A stretch of 9,758 nt of DNA from an uncultured Coprococcus sp. GTDB taxonomy: Bacteria > Bacillota > Clostridia > Lachnospirales > Lachnospiraceae. Location of the stretch: positions 1 through 9,758 of the forward strand of contig CAKQIY010000057.1 in assembly GCA_934247115.1 (NCBI GenBank). Reading direction: 5' to 3'. The notes beneath the pieces were generated by a model, which was not told the origin of the DNA, searched no databases, and worked only from the letters and a program-made list of their open reading frames with translations. Within the stretch, counting starts at the first letter, position 1, and the number at the start of each line of letters is the position of its first letter. This document shows positions 1 to 6,086 of this stretch, piece by piece. Both the position numbers and the translations under genes were made by a program.

Positions 1-10
1 CCAAATTCAA

Positions 11-961
11 CTACGGATTACAGTTCTTACAAGGCTCATATCCCTCAGCTATAAGCTCATCCCTTGTGGTCGTTCTCTCTGACTTATTTGATTCCTTCAT
101 CTGTTTCACACTCCTGCACGACGGCTTATGAAATTTGCCTGTATTTGTATTGACTATATATGTATCCTCATTTGCTGCCTCTGTTTTTTCATTACCAATA
201 TCCGGCACCACATATCCCGGATCCGCCTCACTGTCTCCGGTTGCATAGTCGATCAGCACCCCGGGCTGCACATTGTACACATACACGTTGAAGCTAACCC
301 CGGCGCCCTTGTCCTCCACGGACTCAGCCTCCATCTGCACTCCAGAAGCAACAAGATTATCCCCGTCAAATATCGGCGTGACCCTGTAAAGCACATGTTT
401 TCCTGTGCTCTCCACATAATCAGCCACCTCATTTTCAAATGGCAGCATCCCCGTCACGTTCAGATACCTGGTTCCAGTTATCAGATTCTTTTCATTTGCA
501 TTCTCTCCGGCAAGCTGATACCCGATCAAATGACACCGGTTATACAGGTAATTACCATCAATCCGGTCGCTGTACTTCACCGTGTGCCAGCCTGAAGGCT
601 TAACCATACCGATCTCGCCGCGTTCCTCCGTCGGCATAAGTTCCTTGCAGATATTTGCATAAGCAACTCCACATCTTCCTAGAGAATCCAGATCGCTGTA
701 ATTCTCAAATGTCTCTGTCACCAGTTCATCCTCGCTGAATCCCGGCACATTGCCGTTCACCTCGCAATAAGCTTTTTCTGCCTCTGTACTTTTCCCTACA
801 GTCACAGTAGTATCTTGTTCAGATATTGTGTTTTCTTCATCAACCGCAACATTTCCCTTAACCGCCGATCTGCTGCCATCCGCAATTCCCGCCATACTGC
901 ACCCGGACATCAGCAATGCAAATATTGCTACATACAGTACACTGTAAAATTTTCTTTTCAC
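11..961 (-). CDS. Lipoprotein DNA/RNA non-specific endonuclease with C-terminal Ada-like zinc-binding tail
   Basis: Probably a surface-anchored nuclease that cuts extracellular DNA or RNA. Residues 1-21 form a lipoprotein signal ending in the lipobox LMSGC, so C21 should be lipidated. Residues 22-65 are a polar linker. Residues 66-235 resemble the EndA/NucA-like ββα-metal nuclease fold: the DRIDGNYLYNRCHLIGYQL stretch (132-150) matches the DRGH-type motif, with H144 as the likely catalytic base, and N159 in NEKNLITGTRYLN is the likely metal ligand. After a linker, residues 268-316 hold H278, C282, C311 and C314, spaced like the small zinc-binding domain of Ada. The start is GTG at 961; AGGAG lies 8 bases upstream and the hydrophobic signal follows at once. 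The gene stands alone, with its own promoter candidate. The stop is only 10 bases from the window edge, so any terminator is out of view. The nuclease call is firm; the substrate and the role of the zinc tail are inferred. Confidence 0.88.
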   Translation of the reverse strand: MKRKFYSVLYVAIFALLMSGCSMAGIADGSRSAVKGNVAVDEENTISEQDTTVTVGKSTEAEKAYCEVNGNVPGFSEDELVTETFENYSDLDSLGRCGVAYANICKELMPTEERGEIGMVKPSGWHTVKYSDRIDGNYLYNRCHLIGYQLAGENANEKNLITGTRYLNVTGMLPFENEVADYVESTGKHVLYRVTPIFDGDNLVASGVQMEAESVEDKGAGVSFNVYVYNVQPGVLIDYATGDSEADPGYVVPDIGNEKTEAANEDTYIVNTNTGKFHKPSCRSVKQMKESNKSERTTTRDELIAEGYEPCKNCNP

Positions 962-1046
962 GTCACATTCTCCTATCTGTCAAATGTTATTCCATCTATA
1001 TCCATCCTAATTTAGTACCATTATCTCATTATCGGCGTATAATAAT

Positions 1047-1075
1047 ATTCTACATTTTGTCATTCGTTTTGTGAA
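1047..1075 (-). promoter_or_regulatory. Candidate sigma-A promoter of the nuclease gene
   Basis: On the minus strand there is TTCACA (1075-1070, 5/6 to consensus), a 17-base spacer and TAGAAT (1052-1047, 5/6). It would start transcription near 1040 and give a leader of about 80 bases before the GTG at 961. It lies downstream of the terminator of the preceding gene, as an independent promoter should. Assigned by eye. Confidence 0.5.
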
Positions 1076-1145
1076 TACATCCCCGCATAAAACCTCAATT
1101 CAAAACAAAGAGTTTTTACTAGCTACTTTAACGAATCATTGCAAC

Positions 1146-1183
1146 AAAAAAGAGGATATATACCACCTGTGATACATATCCTC
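1146..1183 (-). terminator. Intrinsic terminator of the ferritin-like gene
   Basis: Read on the minus strand, GAGGATATGTATCA pairs with the complementary arm across a CAGG tetraloop, giving a stem of up to 14 pairs that includes two G·U pairs. Six T residues (1151-1146) follow directly. It begins about 35 bases after the stop at 1218, with the polarity expected for that gene. Confidence 0.85.
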
Positions 1184-1217
1184 CTTACAATTTATGCTCC
1201 CTTGTGTAAGCTTCTCC

Positions 1218-1676
1218 CTACACCATTCCATTTGCGACCTTATACTTGTAGAGCATCTCCGCATGATTCTGCTCCTCTACCTGTATATCCGCCAGAAGCT
1301 TTCTCACCGCGCTCTCGCCAAATGCAAATATCTCTCCATTGTACTCGCCTGACACAAGCTTCTCCGTTCCGATGCAGTCTGTTGCAAGGAACTCGTCATT
1401 CTTCTTATCCTCGGAATCGTCCATCATCTTGTATGTCTGCTTTGGCTCATATTCCCTGCCATCGCTGTCATTGCAGTCGCACTGTGGAACCTGTCCGTCA
1501 AGCACCTGTGTGAGTGAATCATAATGCTTCTGCTCTTCCTTCTGTATAGTCTGAAACAGATTCTTAAGCTCCGGATCCTTCGCCTGCTCCGCATATCTTC
1601 CATATTTCTCCACACAGGACTTCTCCTGTGTCTGAAGATCCTGGATAACTGTTTTCTCTTTTTCCTTTAATATCAT
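1218..1676 (-). CDS. Ferritin-like / CotF-family protein (rubrerythrin-type four-helix fold)
   Basis: A 152-residue protein with two helical halves, each carrying an ExxH motif: E48-Q-K-H51 (KEEQKH) and E135-Q-N-H138 (VEEQNH). Further Glu residues lie about one helix upstream of each (E18/E23 and E105/E111). This is the layout of di-iron ferritin-like proteins, and similar clostridial proteins are often named spore coat CotF-like. There is no signal peptide and no rubredoxin domain. The connecting loop (about 60-95) is acidic and holds C66-D-C68, which is unusual for a plain ferritin-like bundle. The start is ATG at 1676, with AGGAAAGGGG just upstream. The gene is monocistronic: its own promoter candidate and dyad lie upstream and a terminator lies downstream. 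The role could be spore coat, iron handling or peroxide defence; the sequence does not decide between them. The fold is likely, the coat role uncertain. Confidence 0.78.
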   Translation of the reverse strand: MILKEKEKTVIQDLQTQEKSCVEKYGRYAEQAKDPELKNLFQTIQKEEQKHYDSLTQVLDGQVPQCDCNDSDGREYEPKQTYKMMDDSEDKKNDEFLATDCIGTEKLVSGEYNGEIFAFGESAVRKLLADIQVEEQNHAEMLYKYKVANGMV

Positions 1677-1713
1677 AGCAATACCCCTTTCCTGCGAAAA
1701 ACTTTTCTAACAT

Positions 1714-1742
1714 TTCATATTGCATAGATATTATTGACCCAA
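1714..1742 (-). promoter_or_regulatory. Weak candidate promoter of the ferritin-like gene
   Basis: On the minus strand there is TTGGGT (1742-1737), a 17-base spacer and TATGAA (1719-1714). Matches to consensus are only 3/6 and 4/6. Its position, about 40 bases before the start codon, and its overlap with the dyad at 1727-1749 are the main support. Confidence 0.3.
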
Positions 1743-1749
1743 TAACATC
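1727..1749. promoter_or_regulatory. Dyad upstream of the ferritin-like gene (possible operator)
   Basis: TTATTG-ACC-CAATAA (1731-1745) is a perfect 6-base inverted repeat. After one mismatched pair it extends by GAT/ATC on the outside, making a 23-base imperfect palindrome. It overlaps the putative -35 box and has no T-run, so it looks like a protein-binding site rather than a terminator. The TTAT/ATAA ends recall PerR-type 7-1-7 boxes, but the inner bases do not match. Confidence 0.4.
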
Positions 1750-1801
1750 ATTTCTATTCTTATATCTTAAAAAAAAACCTCAACTGACCTCATAGCCACT
1801 C

Positions 1802-1833
1802 AAAAATGGGCATTGCGTATACACAATGCCCAT
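1802..1833 (-). terminator. Intrinsic terminator of the surface protein gene
   Basis: On the minus strand ATGGGCATTG (1833-1824) pairs perfectly with CAATGCCCAT (1815-1806) over an 8-base loop, followed by five T residues (1806-1802). It lies about 27 bases after the stop codon at 1860-1862. Confidence 0.85.
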
Positions 1834-1859
1834 CTCCTCTGCATATTATTTTCTGTCGA

Positions 1860-4790
1860 TCATCTGATCTTCTTCGTCATAACGCCCTTTACAATCTTAT
1901 AAGTATGCTTGTTATATACGATATTTCCCGAGAATCTACTCTGAAGAACACCCTTCTTGATATAATATGTCTTGCCGTTCTTCACCGGCTTTACAAGTCC
2001 TGTCTTTGTGCTCTGGAATACACCTTTCACAACATAGTACTTCCTGCCACTGATCGTCACAAATCCTGTCTTCGTGCTCTGGAATACGCCTTTCACAACA
2101 TAATACTTCCTGCCGCTGACCGTCACAAATCCTGTTTTGCGGCTCTGGAATACACCTTTCACAACATAGTACTTCCTGCCACTGACCATCACAAATCCTG
2201 TTCTGCTGCTCTGGAACACTCCGCTGACAATGTAGTATTTGCTGCCGTTCACTGCAACAAAGCCTGTATATGTACTTCTGACACCATTTTTCACATATAT
2301 CTTACTTGAGCCAGCCTTTACAAATCCTGTCTTGCTCTTCTGGAGCAGACCTCCGGCAAGATAATATGTCCTGCTGCCGACCTTTATCAGACCTGATGCC
2401 CCTGACTGCCATACACCCTTCTTCACATAGTATGTCTTGCTTCCACTTGGTATCATGGCTGTTTTGCCAGTCTGGATGACACCATCCTCCACATAATAGT
2501 ACACACCATCTGCACCTTTTACGATACCATTGCTTCCGGCAGGGACCAAAGGTGTCTCCACAGGCTCCGTGATCTTGTAATCTCCTCCATCTATGGCCTT
2601 TGCCATCTCGTCATAAGCTTTCCATAGATTCTGATTATTCTTCATTGTGATCGGACTCTTTACATTCTTGATAAGCTTCTGTGCTGCAATCGTACTATTA
2701 GGTAACGTACTTTCTGTCTCACCTATATATGCCATGGTCTCTGCATCACAGCATACTGCCTTCAGGATCTCTGCTGCCGTCTTGTCTGCCTTGCCACTCT
2801 TTGCGAAAAGATATGTTCCTCCCCAGTAGTATGGAACAGGTCCCTGACATACTGCCATAGGCTTGTCAAATGTCAGACTCCACATTGCAGCCCATGTACA
2901 TGAGAACCAGCCAAATACCTTGCCGCTCTTTGTATCATCAACAACCCACTTCTCATCCCACATGGTGTGGCCTGTATCATATCCGTTGGCGACAATGCCA
3001 TACATAATCTTCTTTGCCACTTCCTTCTGACTGTCGGTCAGGCCGTAATCATCAGAGAAACCTGAAATACCCGCCATATTTGCAAGCATTTCATAATATT
3101 GATCTCCATAACTAGACTTATTTGCGGCTCCAGAAGTCATATAGTAACCTGCAGCCTTCATCTTTGCAGCAACACTCAGGAATCCATCTGCCGTTCCTAT
3201 CATCTTCTGTACCTGTTCAGGGTCTGAAGTACCCAGCACCTTCTGAGCGATATCAGGATCATACATGAAAGTTCCCGGATTTGCCTGCCATGCCATAGCA
3301 GTGAGTTTTCCTCCAAGTGTTCCCGCTTTCCTGGTATAAGGATACGCTGCAGAGTACGCACTCGTAAGCCCCAGCTCAGCCACGGTCATATACTTATTCC
3401 GGTCATTGATATCTTCCAGCACGGAAGCATCACCTGCCACTATAAATGTCGCATCAGGGTTCTTCTCAAGCACCAGATCAATCCCCTTCAGGTAATCTGG
3501 ATCCGTTCCTCCCATCCGCAGATTTATAAATGCTATCTTACCCTTCAGATCACTGCGTTTGCTCAGCATATCCCCAAGAATACGCTTTACCTCTTCATTA
3601 TATGAAATAACATAGACCTTGCTCGTATCCGACATATCTGACGGATTATAGCTTCCAACGGTAAAGCTTATCTCCTCACTGTTACCATACTTGTCTGTCA
3701 CTTCACAGGTGTATGTGTTGTAGGATATCTCCGTATTACTATTGTATGTTACAGTGATAGAATCCGTAGCCGCCTCATCTTCGCTTATACTATTGTCAGT
3801 CAATTCAGTCCATTTATACGTCAACCCGCCCTCATTACAGCTCGCTTTGACCTTGAGAGTCACTGATTCTCCCTGTTTAATGATCACATTCGTGCTTCCT
3901 ACAGCCTCCACCTTGAGGCCATTATCCACATTCACCGTAAAGTCTACAAATTCAATGTTATCATACTTGTCACTGACTTGACATCTATATATCTTCTTTC
4001 CAGTGACACTTTCTGTCGTGAATACGGCACCACTGCCAAGCACATCATAAGTCGCAATGTCAAGCCATGCATAAGTGAGCTCACCTTCATTGCATGACGC
4101 TTCAACCTCAAGAGTTGCCTTTTCATTGTATGGCACATTTACCTTTGAAGAATTCTTTGCACTGACCTTCAATCCATTTTCAATATTTATATAGTAATAT
4201 ATGGTCTCAGTGTTGCCATACATATCGGACACGTGGCAATACACACTGGTACGTTCCGTGACTGCTGCCGTTGTGAATTCTGCAGGGTTATCCTCAGATA
4301 CACTTCCCTGCCCGTCCCAGACATAGGTTATATCTCCCTTGGCGCAGGATGCCTGAACCTTAAGCGTTGCCGTGTCCCCGGCTTTAAGGGTTATTTCTGT
4401 GTCACTAATCGCTTTGGCGCTGAAATCATTATCTATCACAACATTAAAGCCGTATATATAATACCCTGAGACAAAACTTTTTGAATAAAGCATCAACTCA
4501 CAGTAAAACGCCTTCTTCACATTCTTTCTTTCATATATACTACCTGTATACTTCTGCTCACCCGTAACAAACCATTCGTATGTCAGGTCTTCCGTATCCT
4601 CAGTTACCCCATATCGTGAAAGTACATCAAAATTCGGTTTGAGTGTAACATCATCTCCTGGCTGTATAGTTACAGTTTCCGTACGACTTGGTAGTGGGCC
4701 AGCCTTTGCATCAATTCCCACAAATGGCAGCCACACAAGCACTGCCATGATGGCACACACTGCCACCCATATTTTTCTCGTTTTCCCCAT
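1860..4790 (-). CDS. Secreted multidomain surface protein: Ig-like domains, solute-binding domain and wall-binding-like repeats
   Basis: A 976-residue exported protein. Residues 1-30 are a signal peptide with likely cleavage after AKA. Residues 36-378 hold four Ig-like domains of about 85 residues. The last three keep the Cys-Trp-Cys core (C149/W158/C185, C233/W242/C270, C318/W327/C362); the first has only W73 and C97. Residues 391-740 resemble family-1 sugar ABC solute-binding proteins, with the late-region features GTSDPEQVQKM (520-530) and GPVPYYWGGTYLF (650-662). Residues 753-976 are ten repeats of about 22 residues (TGFV-x4-KYYVVKGVFQS), like the wall-binding repeats of Lachnospiraceae and distantly like choline-binding repeats. 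The start is ATG at 4790, with AAGGAG 8 bases upstream and an in-frame TAG just before it. No ABC permease or ATPase gene is in view. I infer a wall-held protein that captures a sugar or glycan; the ligand is unknown. The domain order is clear, the function is not. Confidence 0.8.
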   Translation of the reverse strand: MGKTRKIWVAVCAIMAVLVWLPFVGIDAKAGPLPSRTETVTIQPGDDVTLKPNFDVLSRYGVTEDTEDLTYEWFVTGEQKYTGSIYERKNVKKAFYCELMLYSKSFVSGYYIYGFNVVIDNDFSAKAISDTEITLKAGDTATLKVQASCAKGDITYVWDGQGSVSEDNPAEFTTAAVTERTSVYCHVSDMYGNTETIYYYINIENGLKVSAKNSSKVNVPYNEKATLEVEASCNEGELTYAWLDIATYDVLGSGAVFTTESVTGKKIYRCQVSDKYDNIEFVDFTVNVDNGLKVEAVGSTNVIIKQGESVTLKVKASCNEGGLTYKWTELTDNSISEDEAATDSITVTYNSNTEISYNTYTCEVTDKYGNSEEISFTVGSYNPSDMSDTSKVYVISYNEEVKRILGDMLSKRSDLKGKIAFINLRMGGTDPDYLKGIDLVLEKNPDATFIVAGDASVLEDINDRNKYMTVAELGLTSAYSAAYPYTRKAGTLGGKLTAMAWQANPGTFMYDPDIAQKVLGTSDPEQVQKMIGTADGFLSVAAKMKAAGYYMTSGAANKSSYGDQYYEMLANMAGISGFSDDYGLTDSQKEVAKKIMYGIVANGYDTGHTMWDEKWVVDDTKSGKVFGWFSCTWAAMWSLTFDKPMAVCQGPVPYYWGGTYLFAKSGKADKTAAEILKAVCCDAETMAYIGETESTLPNSTIAAQKLIKNVKSPITMKNNQNLWKAYDEMAKAIDGGDYKITEPVETPLVPAGSNGIVKGADGVYYYVEDGVIQTGKTAMIPSGSKTYYVKKGVWQSGASGLIKVGSRTYYLAGGLLQKSKTGFVKAGSSKIYVKNGVRSTYTGFVAVNGSKYYIVSGVFQSSRTGFVMVSGRKYYVVKGVFQSRKTGFVTVSGRKYYVVKGVFQSTKTGFVTISGRKYYVVKGVFQSTKTGLVKPVKNGKTYYIKKGVLQSRFSGNIVYNKHTYKIVKGVMTKKIR
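1863..2534 (-). repeat. Ten tandem 22-residue wall-binding-like repeats (about 66 bp units)
   Basis: This is the coding tandem array for residues 753-976 of the surface protein. Typical units read TGFVTVSGRKYYVVKGVFQS. The three central units, encoded by 2004-2201, are almost identical in protein and close in DNA, while the outer units have diverged. The last two units are Lys-rich and end the protein. The pattern suggests recent unit duplication or conversion in the middle of the array. Confidence 0.85.
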
Positions 4791-4830
4791 GCTTTTCTCT
4801 CCTTTTCTTTTCTACACTGACTTCTCATGG

Positions 4831-4860
4831 TCAAGATCGGGTCATTCCCACGTTCTCCTT
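4831..4860 (-). other. Four-codon leader ORF with its own ribosome site (tentative)
   Basis: Inside the leader of the surface protein gene, AAGGAG (4860-4855) stands 9 bases before ATG-ACC-CGA-TCT-TGA (4845-4831), which would encode Met-Thr-Arg-Ser. Another purine tract, AAGGAGGG (4870-4863), lies just before it. It may be chance in a purine-rich leader. Confidence 0.2.
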
Positions 4861-4885
4861 ATCCCTCCTTCCTGTCTTATACATA

Positions 4886-4914
4886 AAAATACACCCCATC
4901 TCGAACATAGTCAA
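4886..4914 (-). promoter_or_regulatory. Candidate sigma-A promoter of the surface protein gene
   Basis: On the minus strand there is TTGACT (4914-4909, 5/6), a 17-base spacer and TATTTT (4891-4886, 4/6). Predicted start of transcription is near 4879, giving a leader of about 89 bases. The -35 box lies inside the 28-base palindrome at 4903-4930. Confidence 0.5.
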
Positions 4915-4930
4915 TATATTGATTATGTTC
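4903..4930. promoter_or_regulatory. 28-base near-perfect palindrome over the -35 box (probable operator)
   Basis: The core TCAATATATTGA (4911-4922) is a perfect palindrome. After one mismatched pair (G4910/T4923) the arms GAACATA (4903-4909) and TATGTTC (4924-4930) are again perfect complements, so 26 of 28 positions are symmetric. There is no T-run next to it. It sits over the putative -35 element, where a repressor would block polymerase. The regulator is not identified. Confidence 0.55.
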
Positions 4931-4971
4931 AAAATATTAATCAGTATATTAAGCATTATTCTAATGCAACC

Positions 4972-5003
4972 AAAAAGGATGGCCGTAATTTTCACGGTCA
5001 TCC
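4972..5003 (-). terminator. Intrinsic terminator of the glycine-zipper/HTH/DUF3169 operon
   Basis: On the minus strand GGATGACCGT pairs with ACGGCCATCC (one A·C mismatch) around a 7-base loop, followed by five T residues (4976-4972). It lies about 22 bases after the DUF3169 stop codon at 5026-5028. Confidence 0.8.
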
Positions 5004-5025
5004 CAAATCAGATTTCTAATCTTAT

Positions 5026-5805
5026 TTACTTCTGCAGTTTTCTGAATTCCCTGCCATAAGCCATATACATGACAAGCAGAATCACTCCCACTGCCAATAC
5101 AGGCATCACTCCTGTGTCAAATGCAAACATGCTCATAAACGTAAGTATCCACATGACAAATCCCACCTTGATTCCAGTCATAAATCCCTTCTTGGAGGAT
5201 TTGGCTATCATGATAAGCTCCGCCTCGTCCGATGTACTCTCCCAGTCACGGCGAAAATGCATATCGAATATATTCCCACTTTTCTCCGGATTAAGTCTCT
5301 TTTCCTCATCAATTATAAGCTTTTCTGCTGCACAGTACAGTGCCAGCGATATCACGAATACCAGCTCAGACACAATGGCCATAACCATACCGCCATCATC
5401 GCCATAAGCTCTGTCTATGGCATATATACTTACCGGGAACAATACAAATCCCATAAACACAGCTACACATGGGAGATATGAGGCAGTCGATATCTTTCTC
5501 TCTACATCCAATATCACATCCTCATCTTCTCCGTCCCAGCCACTGATCGCCCTCTTTATCTTCCCATACATGACAAATGACACCACGAACACCGCCAGCA
5601 TGAGCACTCCATATGCTATAGGCAGCGTATCAGCCACTATCCTCCATATATTATCCCACTTGATCCCGTCCAGTGTATCCTTGTTCACCGCGGCAAGCCT
5701 TCCAGCCAGGAATCCTCCAAGCAGACTTACCAGGATCATGACCGCAAATATTATATATATCTTCAGATTACTTTTCTTGTTCACTTTTTTATCAGTATCC
5801 TTCAT
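5026..5805 (-). CDS. DUF3169-family membrane protein (six predicted helices)
   Basis: A polytopic membrane protein of unknown function, recognised as DUF3169-like. Numbered from the chosen start, hydrophobic segments lie near residues 14-35, 57-81, 107-130, 140-160, 209-229 and 232-250. A soluble loop between helices 4 and 5 carries the family-like stretch RLNPEKSGNIFDMHFRRDW and then SDEAE. Loop 2-3 is acidic (GWDGEDED). Two starts compete. ATG at 5805 (MKDTDKK, 259 residues) has AGAGGA 6 bases upstream. ATG at 5850 (274 residues) has GAGGAG 13 bases upstream, inside the end of the HTH gene. I prefer 5805 because of spacing and because the added residues MDKIVLIHRMKRGYE look unlike a coding N-terminus. 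It is the third gene of an operon with the HTH regulator; pairing of DUF3169 proteins with small Xre regulators is common in Firmicutes. No catalytic motif is visible. Confidence 0.82.
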   Translation of the reverse strand: MKDTDKKVNKKSNLKIYIIFAVMILVSLLGGFLAGRLAAVNKDTLDGIKWDNIWRIVADTLPIAYGVLMLAVFVVSFVMYGKIKRAISGWDGEDEDVILDVERKISTASYLPCVAVFMGFVLFPVSIYAIDRAYGDDGGMVMAIVSELVFVISLALYCAAEKLIIDEEKRLNPEKSGNIFDMHFRRDWESTSDEAELIMIAKSSKKGFMTGIKVGFVMWILTFMSMFAFDTGVMPVLAVGVILLVMYMAYGREFRKLQK

Positions 5806-5860
5806 CTCATATCCTCTTTTCATTCTATGAATTAACACGATCTTATCCATTTGTCAGGAA

Positions 5861-6070
5861 TCACTCCTCATCATCCTCGTATTGGAATATATCCTCCACG
5901 TTGACACCACATACCTTCGCGATCTTCAGTGCCAGTGTCACCGATGGGCTGTAGTCGCCCCTCTCTATCTGGCTTATCGTCTGCCTTGATGTCTGCACCA
6001 GTGCACCCATCTCCTGCTGGTTTACACCCAGCTTCGCCCTGTATTCCTTCAGCCTGTTGTACAGCGGCAT
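5861..6070 (-). CDS. Small Cro/CI (Xre)-family HTH transcriptional regulator
   Basis: A 69-residue protein that is almost entirely an HTH_3 domain. The scaffold helix is NQQEMGALV (17-25), the recognition helix is SRQTISQIERG (28-38), and YSPSVTLALKIAKVCGVNVEDIFQ completes the five-helix fold, with an acidic tail EDDEE. Aligned with 434 repressor, the recognition helix keeps Q30 and Q34 at the positions of DNA-reading Q29 and Q33, with R29 in place of Q28. The start is ATG at 6070, with GGAGGTG 6 bases upstream. It begins 16 bases after the stop of the glycine-zipper gene, and DUF3169 follows. There is no sensor or dimerisation domain, so it likely binds as a small dimer. I infer that it represses its own operon through the TGACAA-N6-TTGTCA sites at 6909-6997. 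The family call is firm, the target inferred. Confidence 0.92.
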   Translation of the reverse strand: MPLYNRLKEYRAKLGVNQQEMGALVQTSRQTISQIERGDYSPSVTLALKIAKVCGVNVEDIFQYEDDEE

Positions 6071-6086
6071 CTATATCACCTCCAGC

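Noticed and set aside
128..595. 155-codon plus-strand open frame opposite the nuclease gene
   Set aside because: Antisense to a clear lipoprotein nuclease. The translation is rich in Cys, His and Ile with no domain, and there is no ribosome site.
1769..1777. Run of nine A (T on the minus strand) between the surface protein and ferritin-like genes
   Set aside because: No stem precedes it on the minus strand. The real terminator is at 1802-1833. It may be an AT-rich upstream promoter element, but this cannot be shown.
1806..2309. Plus-strand frame with repeated HKSC-ALEYTFHNI units
   Set aside because: The repeats are the mirror of the wall-binding repeats read on the other strand. The frame also begins inside the terminator hairpin.
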